Assembly (NCBI RefSeq): GCF_019399895.1
Contig: NC_091872.1
Location: 6,270,395 to 6,334,394 of the forward strand
Length of the DNA stretch: 64,000 nucleotides
Source: Cardiocondyla obscurior
Taxonomy: Eukaryota; Arthropoda; Insecta; Hymenoptera; Formicidae
Direction of reading: 5' to 3'
A model generated the notes under the pieces. The model saw nothing but the letters and a program-made list of their open reading frames with translations, searched no databases and was not told where the DNA came from. Positions 25,401-38,294 of the stretch are shown here, piece after piece (position 1 is the first letter of the stretch; each line of letters starts with the position of its first letter). The translations under genes were made by a program, and so were the position numbers.

Positions 25401-26906
25401 TTAGAGTGTGTTAAGCTGTAACGAGACATTTCTTTTTTTTTAATTTTTTTTATAGTTATTTCGGAAGCCACGTAATTATATTTACGTATTACGCTTCGGG
25501 TAGGGTAGGTTAGGCTTCTGCAATTAAATTACAATGGCATCCGTGCACCGTTGTTCGCTACGGTCTCACCACTCACCTGATCCGACTTGTATTTTCCGTA
25601 GATGTAACCCACGTGTTCGCCGCGCGCATACACGCGTGTCCGCTAGTGCAAGGGTTTAAACGGCTTTCACTCTCTGAGTGTTGGTGAGTCAACGATAACT
25701 TGGCAGGGGAACTATATTATCCGAACGTCTGCAGGGCCGTAGTAAAACAGTTTACTGTTTTATAAAAGCTTTTCAACATTTTTGGTTTATTTTTTATTTT
25801 TTTAATTTTTTAAATTAAAGTTTTAATCGGAAATTTTTATTCTGAAAAAAAAAAAAAATTCTGAGTAGATGTTTGAGATAAACTGATATCTGGTATAATA
25901 TTTTACAAGTATTCTTACGTTGAAAAATCGTAATGCCTGACATACTGAGGTAATAAAACAATTCAATGACTTTAATATCGTTAATGCGGTTCGGGCCGAA
26001 TTTTTATTACATCGTTAAATGGGGTAACGTAATCATTTCTGGAATCGTGAAAATACAATGAAACCTAGATCGAATTTGTCTGATGCTGAGATCCTTGATC
26101 CTAATGACTGTGCCAATTGGCTGTAAGAACAAAGCAATTCTGTTCCGAGGATATGATGTGGTTTAATCTCGATTTGATAAGATCGATTCTATGTCCAGTT
26201 GGTGAGAACGACACGCATTCAATATCTGCGTGTATTCATCGTGCGAATTCATTTGCAAACGATTAACATACTTTTAAACATTTAAAACGAATTGAAGACG
26301 ATTAAAAATAATACGTTTTAATGAAACGTTCAGTAAAATTTATTCTTCGAAAAAGAAATAGGGGGAAAAAAAAAGGGAAAAAGAAAGTGAAGAATACTTT
26401 GAGCGATTTCGGAAAATCGAGTTCGAGGCCGATAAATTTGCCGATTTGAACGGTTCTTTAAATCGAAATTCGGAATCTGGTGGATGAAGCTGAAAGGTGA
26501 TTCACGAGAGCGAGTGATCGAGCGGGGTGGACGAGCGGCGGTGGCACTTGGGTGATCCCGGCGGCTCGCGGCGCGCAGGCGCTACGGCGCGGCGGCACAC
26601 CACGCTGTGAAGAACTCACTCGCGTACTGCATCGCACGGCACACACAGCACACCAACTAATCAACGAAACCACGAGCGCGGAGTAGCGTCGATTTGCAAA
26701 GTACGGCCACGCGGTCGCGCCGACGAATAAATTCGATGTGAGAAATTGACCGGGTTGGATCAAAGAGGAGAAAATAGTGACCGAACTGAATCCGATATCT
26801 GGATCGCGCGAGCTAATCGGATCCAGCGATCGCAGAGATCAACGGACAAGTGCGTGGGCACATCGGGCAACCCCTGAGTGAGATTTGGACCTGTCACGGC
26901 CCCGCT

Positions 26907-26916
26907 AGTCAGTGAA
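26907..26916 (+). promoter_or_regulatory. Candidate initiator for the 27-kb alternative first exon
   Basis: AGTCAGTGAA (26907-26916) has the same ten bases as the E75A initiator region at 60967-60976. With A at 26911 as +1 the leader before the ATG at 27073 would be 162 nt, similar to the 174 nt inferred for E75A. No TATA box and no good DPE match are seen here. The shared ten-base motif and similar leader length are the only support. Confidence 0.35.
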
Positions 26917-26950
26917 AACGGGACGGTCCCGCGTGTCCCCGTGGCGTGGC

Positions 26951-27025
26951 ATGTGCTTCAGCCGTCTATTGTTTACGTTCGGGTGGACGAGGCGTCATAG
27001 GGAGGCGCGCATTGGGGCGATATAG
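26951..27025 (+). promoter_or_regulatory. uORF in the leader of the 27-kb alternative first exon
   Basis: ATG at 26951 opens a 24-codon frame (beginning MCFSRLLFTFGWTRR) ending at TAG 27023-27025, 47 nt before the ATG at 27073 and in another frame. Reinitiation at the main start is possible given the spacing. As for E75A, the predicted leader is therefore not a free scanning path. Confidence 0.45.
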
Positions 27026-27072
27026 CGCGACTGTCAGGGGCGCAACTCGCGACTTTTTTCCGGTGCCGGGCG

Positions 27073-27253
27073 ATGACTGTGCAGAAGGTCAAACCACGCG
27101 GTACCGCGGCGGAGGAGCAACAACCCTCGGCGTCGGACATCCTCTCGCCGTCGGGCGAAACCCATGAAAATGACAAGGAGCAGTCGGGACGGAATTGCTA
27201 TCGCGGAACTGGCCCGCAGGACAGCGAAAATCTCCTGGGATGCGTCTTGGCCG
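27073..27253 (+). CDS. E75: Probable alternative first coding exon of E75 (C-like, full DNA-binding domain)
   Basis: A 60-codon open stretch starts at the first ATG after an in-frame TAG (26998-27000) and ends at a strong donor, GGCCG|GTAAGTG. The N-terminus reads MTVQKVKPRGTAAEEQQPSA and the last residues are NLLGCVLA. The exon ends in phase 1 with a G, exactly as the E75A exon does, so splicing to 61713 would give GCVLA-E-FDGTTVLCRVC, a receptor with both zinc fingers and a different A/B region. The segment is hydrophilic, Gln/Glu/Ser-rich and has no domain I recognise. Fly E75C is also made from a distant upstream promoter and shares the finger I exon, which supports this reading. The intron would be about 34.5 kb. 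An initiator-like motif and a uORF lie just upstream. Phase and donor are seen; membership in E75 is inference and needs a transcript. Confidence 0.6.
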
Positions 27254-27538
27254 GTAAGTGAAAGACTTGACGAAAGGGAGAGTTTGTGCCCCCCCACGGG
27301 CGATGCTCCAGCGCGCTATATTACGCGTCGTCCGCGGGTCTCAACCCGTTAGTACACCTAACGGACACGCGGAAAGATTCCTAACGTAACACACGAATCG
27401 CTATTCATGTAGGAAGGAATGGAGAAAGAGGCGTTTTCACTTTCCAGCGCGGGCAGGAATGTAGGTCGCGGGGCCCGGGACGAGGCCGAGTTCGTTGCCC
27501 TCGGTCGGCGGCCTTCTACTCGGCGCTCCGGCAATTTT

Positions 27539-27573
27539 TCTCTCTCTCTCTCTATCTATCTTTCTCTCTCTCT
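27539..27573. repeat. CT-rich microsatellite after the 27-kb exon
   Basis: (CT)n interrupted by TATC units, about 285 nt downstream of the candidate donor at 27254. It contains GAGAG on the minus strand. Confidence 0.7.
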
Positions 27574-28251
27574 ACCTCCCTGCTCCCTCGGTTTTCCTCC
27601 ATCCCCGCCTGGTGTTACCCACACACGCGCCTCTCGTCCACGGCACTAGCCTAGATAGTGCGAGAACCTCTCTAGAGTCTCCCACCCTCTTTCACGCACA
27701 CACACGCGCGGGCGTTTCCTCCTCTCGCTATTCTCTTCTTTCTTTCGCGCCGCGGCTTCCCTTCTCGCCTCCTCGTTCTCTTGGCGAGTCGCGCGCTCGC
27801 GATCTGCCGTCTCGTTCTCTCCCGACTCCGACAGGAAAGTGGGTCGACGGGGCCTTGGCGCGAGGCTAGTTCGTTCACCCTGCCTGCCCCGTAACTGGGG
27901 CAAGATGAAATTAACCGAGCAGTCCGACTCCCCCCCCGTACCTCTCCCTGTCCCGCCGTCCGCCAAGTAGAGCCGCTGGTGAACTCCGCGACTCGTGTGG
28001 CCAATCGCTGTCGGGCCAGTTCAACGAACTCCAACTAGGTCTCCCCACCTGCCCCATTACCCGGTAGCTCTCCCACCCCAGTTTAGCTAGTCGACGGCTA
28101 AGCCTCCCCCGCCTACACCCACTAGCGAAGGTCACCAACACCACCGACGACGTCTCGTCGACGCGTTGAAGATTGGCCGAACCGCTCTCATATACGACGC
28201 GCACACCAAAGCGATGTGCATGACGCGTGACTTCGCGAGAGAACGAGCGCG

Positions 28252-28271
28252 CGACGACGACGACGACGACG
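28252..28271. repeat. (GAC)n trinucleotide repeat
   Basis: About seven CGA/GAC units, followed by GGTGGCGGTGG and a run of TACG-type tetramers to about 28318. Confidence 0.65.
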
Positions 28272-28600
28272 GTGGCGGTGGTACTTCGGTGACGTACGTA
28301 TGTACGTACGAGCGTACGCGCCACCATCAGCCTATCATCGGCTGAGAATTCTCGTCGGCATGGGTTTTGTTACGTAACCATACACGATAGTGAATTACGG
28401 CAGTAAGCTACCTCTCGCCGCAATCTCTCTTACCTCCCTCTCCCCCGCTGCTCTCTTTCTCTTTCTCGCTCTCTCTCTTCTCTCGTCCCTTTCCCTCCTT
28501 CGACGCTCCTCGGGCCGACTGTCTTCGCTACACACGGAGAAAGTATCAGCTAGCTGCATCGCTGGATTGTGATCACTCTCGCTGCTGCTAGAATGCTTTC

Positions 28601-31600
28601 ACCGTTTCTTCACGAGCGGTCATCCTCTCGCCACTCGATGCATCATTATTATCGTCTTCGGAGCACTGATCTACCGTACGCGGCGCGCAAAGGGCGAATT
28701 GTTGATCGCGAGTATGTCAAATGCACGAGTTGCTACTATTTTATTTTAACATGATAAACGCGAATTTACACGTTTTTCTTCTTAAAAATTCTCTTACGTT
28801 TTCTATGAAAAAAAATTATATTTTACGTTTTCCACGCGTGTATTTTATTAATATTGAAATTTTTATTTGAAATAATTTCCGAATCCTTAACGCTCTAAGA
28901 TAGAAATTATCTTAAAACCCGCGTTTCTAAATCTGCATTGTTCAACGTTATAAATTAAAATTTCTTAAAACATTGAAACGAAAGCAGTCGCTAAGAGCAG
29001 CTATTTCAGAATATTTTAAGATGTCAGTTAAAAGAAAAAAAGAGAACGGGGGAACAACACTTGAATTTAACGAAAAAAAAAGTCTGTCACAATAAAATCG
29101 TATCCATCCTCGGCTGGATATTTTCTAATTGCGTTTGTGCCGACTGTTGGCTAACCTCAAAAGCAAGATACGCGGGCAATGGCCTGGCCTCCTCCCGGTC
29201 CCCAGTGACCTCGATTGATGCGCGGTGTCCTCTCCCAGTCCACCTTCTCCCTTCTCTCTTCTCCCACCCGGTAACCCTCTAAGCGGAGCGTTGACTCGAC
29301 ATCGCCCAATCAGAGGCCGGTTCGTCGACTCTCCGGGCTGCTCTCTCGGGGTCGTTCTAATCTCGCAACGTCCCTACGCCAAACTGACGAGAAGCCCGAT
29401 AAGAGTACGATCTCCCTCATCCTTTTTCCACATATGTATGTACACGCATCTTCTTTCCTTTTCTCTCTCTTTCTCTCACTCTCTCTTCGTTCCCTGCTGT
29501 CTTTCTCCCTCTCTCTTTCATCTCATTTCATCTCGTTCCCTTCTCCACTTTGCCTTTCTCTCATTCCCTCCCGCCGCCGAGGTGAACAACCTCGAATCAT
29601 GTCAGTACTCTTATCGCTCGCAAGTTCGGAACCCTTATCGAGTAAGCATACATACGTTCGAGTTCGCCAAATCGCTGACGAAAAATTGACAATTTTTCTC
29701 GGTCACTCTGCGTAACGCGAGCGTTCTCGGGCTAAACGCTTGTCCTGCATTAAACGCACAGAAGTGGAAGTATCGCGACACTTTGAGGAACGACCCAGTT
29801 TGACTAGTCGCAGTAAATATCCACGCTTTTGTCAAGAGACTCGATGCAGATAACATCAATCCATTAGAACGGGAAACTTACTTTCAAACAGCCTCGCGTA
29901 GATCGATAATAAATCAAACGAGCAACGGCGGCTATTTGTAAATTGAGATAGATTTCTCTTTCGATGGCCGAGCGCGCGGATTAATATTTTTAATTATCGA
30001 CTAATCAAAGATATTCACTATCGTCTTTTCGCCGTCCTTTTGTAACATACTTTTTGTACGTAGTTCAGGGAGAGTAACGCAAATGAAACTAAAGGAGTGA
30101 AATGTGCGTGACAAAGAAAGAAAAAGGAAAACGATCTTTATTTCTCGTACGTGTATTTCCCTTTCATTGGCATCCGGACGAGCCACCTTCGCCGCTGCCT
30201 TAACTTCCTAGCCAGACCACTCTTACTTTCTTCCCGGTGTCTCGTTCGGTTTGCCGTCAGAAAAAAAAAAAAAAGAAAAAGTAAATTTCTAACCCGTCAT
30301 TCGTGTTTTGTTACGTCGCGGCCGAATCTATCTCGTTTGATTTTTGTCACGAATCGATTGAGCGAAGGTCTCGTATCGTCGTCACTTCGCCACCCTCCGC
30401 GTTCTCGATTTTCGTATCTGTACACTCGATTCATTTTCCTTCGATTATATCAGTGAGAAGCGAAACGAATAACCATTTACGATCTCAAGTATTTTACGGA
30501 AATTCAAACTGAGCGATTACTCACGCGCCCCAACCCTCGACACGTAGGTGGTGTGTGTGGGGAGGGAAAGGTCGTGGGGGTGAAGGGAGGGCCGGTAACC
30601 TCGAGGCCAATGAACTCTGACCCACCAACCAGCCCCGGTATCCCTCCCTTCGATGCTAAGTATAGCATTTCTACCAACCTGTCGTCCTACACTACAGATA
30701 TTATATCAACCCCAACTTTATGCATCCCTCTCTTCGTACCGCAGCTCGCCCATCCCTTCGAAAACTCGCTAATTCCACTCTTCTTGCTATAAGCTTGCGA
30801 AACTATAACGCAAAATACACCTGTCCGTTACGAAACGTCTGTTTTAAATGGTTGTACGAAATTTAATCTCGCAAAAACTTCTTTTATTTATTTTTTTTAA
30901 TTTTTTTTTTTTATAACAGAGAGATTATAAAACGTGCAGCGGAGATGAAACCGATAGATCGTGAAAAGAAAGAGCAATATTTTATTCGTCAAAAATATAT
31001 TCGATAATTGGAAATAATCGAGAATAATTATTCGTTTGAGTGTAAATATTTAATCATTAAAATTAAATATCGAGTAAGTATTCCATAAATTTTCTCTCGC
31101 AAATAAATTTGCTCGTATAACGTACGTTTTTTTACTTTTTTTTTTTTTTTCTGGCGAACTACCATATGCACTGCCTTCAGCGAGCGAGAGAAGATTCGCG
31201 AGCGTCGAGGTCGCGAGGTCGTCGACCGCTGAGGGTGGCACTCACCCTAACTAGGCCAGCAGATCTGTCTTTCTCTTTCTCCCTCTGTTACCTCCCTTTC
31301 TCTTGGATACGTCCTTCCCTCCGTTTCTCCCACCCGATATAATCACGTCCCCACCAGAGCGCACAACCTCTCGGAGACGGGTTCTGCTATTTTCGCGGGG
31401 CCACTCGACACGGATATACACGGGCCACCTACGTTTCGCGGGATAATTTGCGCTATCGAGGTCATTCCACCCTGCTTGGCGAGAACCAACCTACCACTTC
31501 GCGCCGCTTGTATCATTTATACACCCGCGGACCGAATCCTTTTTCTATTACTGAAAGCGAAAATATCATCCGTTACTATGACGACAATGATCAGGCCGGA

Positions 31601-34600
31601 AATTAAGCTGCAAATCAGCGTCTTAAATATACGAAACTCCCCGTTTTACTTTGCAAAGAAAATTATAGAGTTTTAATCAACAAAATGTTTCACGACGACG
31701 GTGCCAACGATTGCCGCTCGTTTTGTGCAAGATTTTAGGCAGAAAGTTGTATTGGGTCCGTTATATTTGAGGCGAAACTTTTTTTGGAAATAGCTTCCTC
31801 CGGGGATCAATAAAAAAGTTAAAGGTAACAAGTGTGAAGAAAATTAGAAGAAATGCCGAAGTTAATTGCGAGTCAATGGTTACTTTTTTTTATCATGTAG
31901 AAAAAAAGGGAACTTTATGGCACAAAATTTGGTTAAAACTTTTTTTTTAATCCAATAAATTTTCACACATTTACGAAAGGTCGATCAAGGAAAAAAGTCA
32001 CCTCTCAAGTTTGGTACAAAGAAAATGATTAAATAGTCCTTTTGAAATTCTATTAGTTCAGATTTTTCCTCAGTATTTCTAAGCTTTTTTTTTTTTAAAA
32101 AACTCACGACACGCATCGCGCAGATATTCTGCCTGATAGTTTTTTCTTTTTTTAAGATCAAACGAAGTTACATAAAGGATTTTTCTGCCGCTGTGAAAGG
32201 TTTAGAAAAGGGTTACGGTTAGCATAATTTTGTCATAAATTTTCCCGAGAATTTTCATAAAAAAGCGAAACAAAATAATGCCGCGCCTTTCACTTTTACG
32301 CGCAATAATTCCGAAATAGCATATATTCATCCGAGTTTTTATTCTCTTTCGTAACTCTTCTCGGAACGAAATAGCTTTACATTTGGTATCTAGGTTTTTC
32401 AATGGATATTCCCTTTAGTTATTATCGATTTGGAAGATATCATGCGTGTTGCAACACGTTTGACCCGCATCGATTTAATTGATAGCAGTATATCAGAAAC
32501 TATGCGTCACGTCGAGAAAATAAATCAAATATTATCTTCGACCGGACGTGTCGTTGTTAATCGTTCGAAACGCGGATAAAAGAAAAGGAAGAAAAAGAAA
32601 AAAAAAAAATAAAAGTGCCTACGAATTGAGTTACAAAGTAACGTGTGTTTCTCAGAGAGAAAGTTACAAATCTGAGGATTCGATTTCGATCGCGACTTTC
32701 ACTGAGCTGCGTTTACTTCTCGTCTAATAATACGAAATACATTTATCGCGTCGTGCCTACCTTCTGCGCTCCTTAACGCGCGCGTTTCTCCACGTTGCAA
32801 GTGATTATCATATCTGCGGCTAATAAAATGCATCGCACGACGGTGAGCCGTGACGTGTAAACACTTAATCACAACGGCGAGTATCCGCCGAGAGCGCGTT
32901 TGACTTAGAAGGGGGGGGAGAAAAAAAAAAAATATTGAATCACGATCGAGTGGCGGCGTGAACGTCGAAGGTGCCGCGTACACAGAGCGATTATCCTCGT
33001 TCGATGTCGATGAACCACTTGACGCGGATTCCGGCTCCGAAGGACACGAGAGCGCCGATCCGCGACGAACTTCACGTACAAATCGGCCGTTATATCGGCG
33101 CACGAGACGATTTGCATACCCGTTTGTCTCTTACGCGGACGCTAATCGCACAAATTGCAACTATTGGGCAAGTTATAAATATGATAATAACCGTTGCATA
33201 ATACCGCCGCTTACCGATAAAGCGATACGATCGGCATAAAAGCCGGGGCGCGCGATAATATGCAAGTTGCTCCAGAACTGTCATACTTCTTTTCAATTAA
33301 ACCCTTTTTTTTTTCCTTTTTTTTTTCTCCCTCCCCCATTATTTTTAATTATCTACGCGCGCAGGCTTGCGCGCGATGCGAGAAATAGGCACGTGTGCTT
33401 GCCCTTACCGTTTCATGTTAATTGCTCGGACGGTTGTATCAAGTTCGCCAGGTTCTTGTCGTCATCTCGCCTCACGCCTGTTTCATATATCGCCCTATCT
33501 CACGGAGATACGTAATCACGTTTTGTCCTCGTAATCTGCATAAATCGCGCTATCGTCCGCAGGGTAATTCCGAATGTTCTGCCGAGCAATCGATGTGTTA
33601 CGGCAACACATAATCGAGGGAGGGGTAGGTGGAGGGCTGGTGCGTTCGAATCTATGTCGCGGTTGACCGGGTTAGGAATCGTGGTGAGATCGTTGCCCCA
33701 ACGACCCGATACCGCCAACCCCCGGGATTCGTGGTGGTATTTCCGCGGGACAACGGGAGGCCGGAAACGGCCAACAAGGACCGATATATCTCAAACGTAA
33801 CGGAGAACTTTGATACGTCTCCGCTAATGTCCCCGCGAATAAATCAATTTCAAATAAATCCCCTCCTTTCCCCCACGGCCGTAATCAGCGGAATTTAATC
33901 TCTATTATTGCAAAATTCAAGCGTGCGCCGAACAGATGGAAAAGTATGGAGACGGTAAACGTCAGAGTTTCCATGACGCAGAAAAGTTACTTTTATTCGG
34001 GATATAATTAATCTCGTCTCCCTCTGGTCTCTAAAAATATCGGCAGTCAGGGGCGAATTTCGTCAGCGAATAGCTGTTTCATAAATGGAGAAAAATATAT
34101 AGATAGACAAACGGAGGTAGGGAAGCGGGAGAAGGAGGAGAAAAAAAAAGAGCGAGAGGACACGTGTGCATGTACGCGCGTTTGTTTGTGTGCGGAGGCA
34201 TGCGTCAGTGATCTCTCAAGGCCTTCGCACATTAGCCGTTCGGTAGCGTTCGCACCGTCCCACTTTCCTTCGCGCGCGGTCAACGACCTCGTAGGTAGAT
34301 GTAGTAGGTGCTCCAAGGTAGTACGCTATATGCGCGCTCGCTCGCGATTCCATCGCATTTATGCCACAAGTTTGTAAAATAATAGTAATATTAATAATAA
34401 TCGAATAAATGAATAAATTAGATATTACACGTCGCCGGTAAAATTTTATTAATTCTGCGCAACATGAAAGTTTATCACTTTGAATAAAAAAAAAAAGATC
34501 TTGAAAAAAAAAGGGGGGAAAAAACAGATCTATGCGCGGTTTTTAGCAACAGATAAACTTGACTTCAATACATTTACTGAAATTAAGATTCGTTAATCTA

Positions 34601-36717
34601 TGTCGTAATATCGCAACACCGAAAGTCGCGAACTTTTTCCCGAGCATCTCGTTACGCAACGGTTTCGTTACATGCGTCACGTATGTCGCATGTTTGTTTT
34701 TTAAAGTACAAGAATCGTCTTGTATTAGGTGATTCTAGAAAGACATTTTGCGTCGAAGTGGTCCTGTTGTAAAAGGCTACCAGCGACGAAAAGTTAACTA
34801 TCGGGACTGTGGAAATAGATGCAGCGTTATTCACAGAACAAGTTGCTGCCCGACGTCATAAATCAAATCTAAAAATTCAACCGAAAGTAAAGGTGTCGTC
34901 GCTTAAAAAAATCCCAATTTGTTCCGAATAGCTACGTGACCCTTGTTCTTCAAAAAAAATTAAACGGGAAACTAACCCTGCGAGATATCCTTTTCAGATT
35001 ATATTTTAGTAATATACTAAACGCGGGACGTAATAAATTATAAAATTCTGATAAAAAGTTGCGACTTCAAACGTGATCAAAGCTATATGCCGATGACAAA
35101 GCCGGAGGGGAAAAAAAAAAGAAGATATAAGTTTTTATCTAAAATTTTGAATCGTCCTATAAAATGCACAAGTGTGCGTCTGCTATATATACATATAATA
35201 CACATGTGTGCGAATTTCCTATACACACAATCGCGGTTTGCGTGCGATCCGTACGAAGGCGCCACTGCCTTTCGCGAATCTCCGCGGAAAAGTCGGTACA
35301 ACAGAGAATTCACATCTCGCGGGTCGGTATCGATACGATAAAACAGCCAAGATAACGTTACATACGAGAAAAAAAAAATAAAGAAGGAAGGGAATAATTT
35401 AAATATCTCGGCCAAATTCCAAACACGCGGTATTTTATTCCAACTATGTCTATCGAAAGTAACCGTGCCTCTCTATCGAAAACTAAAGTTCATATTAACG
35501 CGTAACGTGAGCTTTTATTAAGTTTTCATGTTTGACTTACTTATGCAACCGCGTTGTATCAAGGATAAGAAAGTATAGTTAAAAAAAAAAAAAGAAAAAA
35601 GAAAGGAAAAATCGTTTGAAGCAAGGACTTGGACAGATGTAGCGAAAGGTCGGTGAATGTAGAAAATAATTAGAACACTGACTTGCGCGATACATTGACG
35701 TCAAGCTTAAACCCTTACGCAATACCTATAGATGAACGCATTTCTGCATATGGTATCTATTTTTAGTTGATCAGTGTCGGGTGGGATTGTCCCACTTGCG
35801 ACAGTGTACGGTCATACAAGTTTGTGATAATGGCGGGAGAGATATAAAGGTATTCACCTGCGCGAGAAATCGACGTGTCTTAACGAGAACTTTTAAATTG
35901 ATTATATCTTTCGATAGCACGTTACGAGTTTTGCCGCATACTTTCGTATAAATTACACATTAGTTTTATCTTTTTTTTATTTTTTTAAATATTTCTTTTT
36001 ATTGCAAATCAATCAACAAGCCCGCGCGCTACTACACGTAGTATAGAAAGCAAATAAAAAATGAAAAAAATATAATAATAGAATCAATGCTACTTTTTCT
36101 TCAAAACGTCACCGGCATTTATCGTTAACTCTGCGTTAGTAGATACTATCTGGGACGGCGGTATCGATTAATATCCTCGAAAGTTCTATTGTTCCTGCGT
36201 TTAATACTAACAGTTTAATGTTAGTTATTGATGACTTCCGCTTATAGCCTTCGATTCTATTCTTGTCTACCGCCACCGCCGCTATTTCTCGCAAGATTTA
36301 TATCGCACGTAAACAGATGTTATAAATGTGCATCAGCGGTTAGTGGGATCTGGGATCGTAAAAAATGAATGAGTCGCGGTAAATGATCGTGATTATATGA
36401 CTAGCAAATAATTAATTAAAAATGTCTTTCGCGATAGACTTCTTGGTCTCTTTCTCTCTCTCTCTTTGTCGCGGTAAGAGTAACTCGATGTTAATTCGTC
36501 CGAGGCCAACGTGCGCGCTTTCAGCCCGCGTTTCGTTAATTTTGCAACAATCCGGAAAAGTATTAAGCACGTTCGCGCACATCCGCGATCCGAGATAAGC
36601 CTCCCCCAAATAGCGTGGGCACCTAGCCGGCGTCTGCGCAGAAACGGCCCGCGTTCACCCTGCCGCATCATTCATGGTCACATCAACCCTCGAGTACGCA
36701 TTAACTTCCCGTCGTTT
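28601..36717. other. Non-coding interval
   Basis: Alternating GC-rich CT tracts (29.15-29.6, 30.5-30.8, 31.2-31.5 kb) and AT-rich DNA. The Ser/Leu frames at 29225-29715 follow the CT tract. The frames at 32.9-33.3 kb are open on both strands, lack splice signals and are not called. An ecdysone-like palindrome lies at 30604-30616. Confidence 0.45.
30604..30616. promoter_or_regulatory. Ecdysone-element-like palindrome (AGGCCA-A-TGAACT)
   Basis: Eleven of twelve positions fit and the right half is perfect, but the mismatch falls in the TCA core of the left half, which usually matters. It lies 3.4 kb downstream of the candidate 27-kb exon. Confidence 0.25.
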
Positions 36718-36729
36718 TAACGCGCTGCC

Positions 36730-36892
36730 ATGTCGACGATCGCGATGCGTAAACACGCGAGCGATAACGCGCCGGCCGTTCGCGGGCCGATCGTCGGATA
36801 CGAGAGCCTGGGTCCAATAATCATCACCGAGACAACCGCTATCGTAATCACCGAGACGCAGAAATCCGAGATACGTCATCAACACGTCAAAG
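36730..36892 (+). CDS. Possible alternative first exon of E75 (phase 1), weaker candidate
   Basis: The longest ATG-started ORF on the gene strand begins here, directly after an in-frame TAA (36718-36720), with GCC before the ATG and G at -3. The first half looks coding: it begins MSTIAMRKHASDNAPAVRG and is followed by a hydrophobic/acidic stretch including GPIIITETTAIVITETQK, with many GAG, ACC and ATC codons. Further on the frame becomes low-complexity Phe/Leu from T runs, so the real exon, if any, should end earlier. AAAG|GTTCGT at 36892 would end it in phase 1 with a G, joining the shared exon as HQHVK-E-FDGTT. The donor is only moderate and I see no clear promoter. I do not recognise the peptide. 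It could be a chance ORF in GC-rich DNA. Confidence 0.28.
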
Positions 36893-37410
36893 GTTCGTCC
36901 CTTCTACTTCACCCGCAACCGTTCGTCAATAAGCGTACCGGCTTCCGGCACGATATCGCGATTTTAAATACCCTGGACCTTTCGGGCGATCGTGAAAAAG
37001 TCGTCGACTGTTTATCTCCTCGGTGTAGCGGTGATTTATTAATTTTTTTTTTTCTTTTTTTTTTTCTCTGTTCTTTAATATCATGGAGAAAGTCCTGTCG
37101 TTATAATTACTTGGTTATTTTTATCTCTGCTTTTTCTCGTTTCGACGAGGTCACTTCTTTGCCGGAAAGATATTGCTCAATGTCGCCGTTCCGCGCAGGA
37201 TCAATCGCCGGTGTAGAATTGGACTGGTCTAATAATTCTCCCGTACTATATAACGCGATATCAGAGATGTTTCTCAACACGCGAATGCGAATCGTGGCCT
37301 GCACTTGTAATCGCGTTTGTATGTCGAGCTACGGAAGCGATCGTGGATGCTGTTTTAAATTTCTTCAAAGTACCTCTATTACGTGAATTTAGTAAGCTAC
37401 ATATTACCGC

Positions 37411-37461
37411 AAAAAAAAAATAAATAAATAAAATGAATAAAAATAAAATAAAATAAAATAA
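37411..37461. repeat. (AAATA)n / (AAAT)n short tandem repeat
   Basis: A ten-base A run followed by AAAT and AAATA units. Confidence 0.65.
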
Positions 37462-37971
37462 GGGATAAATAAGGCTCCGTCGTTAATTGCAGTAATCGTG
37501 AACGTTAGGTTTGAGTTTGTTATCCCATTAGCTTTTACTACGAGCACCCATTAGTGCGCTTCTTCGACCAGAGGACCACACCGTTTCTCCGCAATTAAAT
37601 GCATTTATAATGTGTCGCCTGTTCCGGGAAAAGCTTTGACACTGAGTTGTATCGATTTTACCTCGAGCCGAGAGCTCACGTGCTCGTTGACATTGACATT
37701 GTTCGCGGGCTTGCATGGACGCGGGCCTGCCATCTGTCGACGGCGAACCTTACATGCACCTGACGATTAACTTTCATCGTATACCGCGCGATGGCAGCCA
37801 CTACGTCCGAGATATCGTTCCTCTAATTTGCAGAAGCGCGAAAAAGAATTATTATTAATTTTAAATAGCTGTGGAAGTAGATTCTTTTTTTTTTCTCGGG
37901 CACATCCTTAGCGTCATCGACCCTCTGAGAGTCGATTACATGAAGTTCCTCCCTTAGACGCACTCCAAGAT

Positions 37972-38006
37972 TTTTTAAATCAATCGCTTTTTAAATCAAT
38001 CGCTTT
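37972..38006. repeat. Two tandem copies of a 16-bp unit
   Basis: AAATCAATCGCTTTTT occurs at 37977-37992, and its first 14 bases repeat directly after it (37993-38006). Confidence 0.6.
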
Positions 38007-38294
38007 GGTCAAGTCGAATAGGCTTTCTAAGTGCCGACAATAACTTCATTGTTTATCGTTGTTTTCAGAAACCCATTTGCAATAATGAGTCGTTTAATGC
38101 GCTTTCCCCTATTTTTTTTCCCCCTTTTATCGCACTTTCTCGCTTCAAGGATGTATCGAAATATCTTAATTAGTCATTACGCGAAGGCAAACAGGCATTA
38201 GTTTTGCGCCAATAATTACAATTTTTATCAAGTCCCAGGGGTTTACTCTCGCGGTAAGTGCTCTCCCTTTCAGACATCTAATCTCCATGCAAAA

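Larger units (their letters stand above)
17991..26440. other. Non-coding interval
   Basis: A mosaic of GC-rich segments (18.2-19.1, 19.8-20.1, 20.5-20.8, 23.2-23.6 kb) and AT-rich segments with many T runs. The 154-codon minus-strand frame at 18035-18499 is a Phe/Ser low-complexity artefact at both ends. A weak 10 of 12 ecdysone palindrome lies at 25960-25972. No exon can be supported. Confidence 0.45.
27254..28600. other. GC-rich, CT-rich start of the intron after the 27-kb exon
   Basis: Dense CpG, CT microsatellite and GAC repeats. Many overlapping frames exist on both strands, none with recognisable protein content. A CpG-rich block straight after a first exon is consistent with a promoter-associated region. 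Confidence 0.4.

Noticed and set aside
29225..29715. Overlapping 154- and 93-codon Ser/Leu/Phe-rich ORFs
   Set aside because: They follow a CT-rich tract in two frames at once, which indicates composition, not coding.
36893..37386. Rest of the 218-codon plus-strand ORF from 36730
   Set aside because: After about codon 54 it runs through T-rich low-complexity sequence (Phe/Leu runs); only the first part is kept as an exon candidate.
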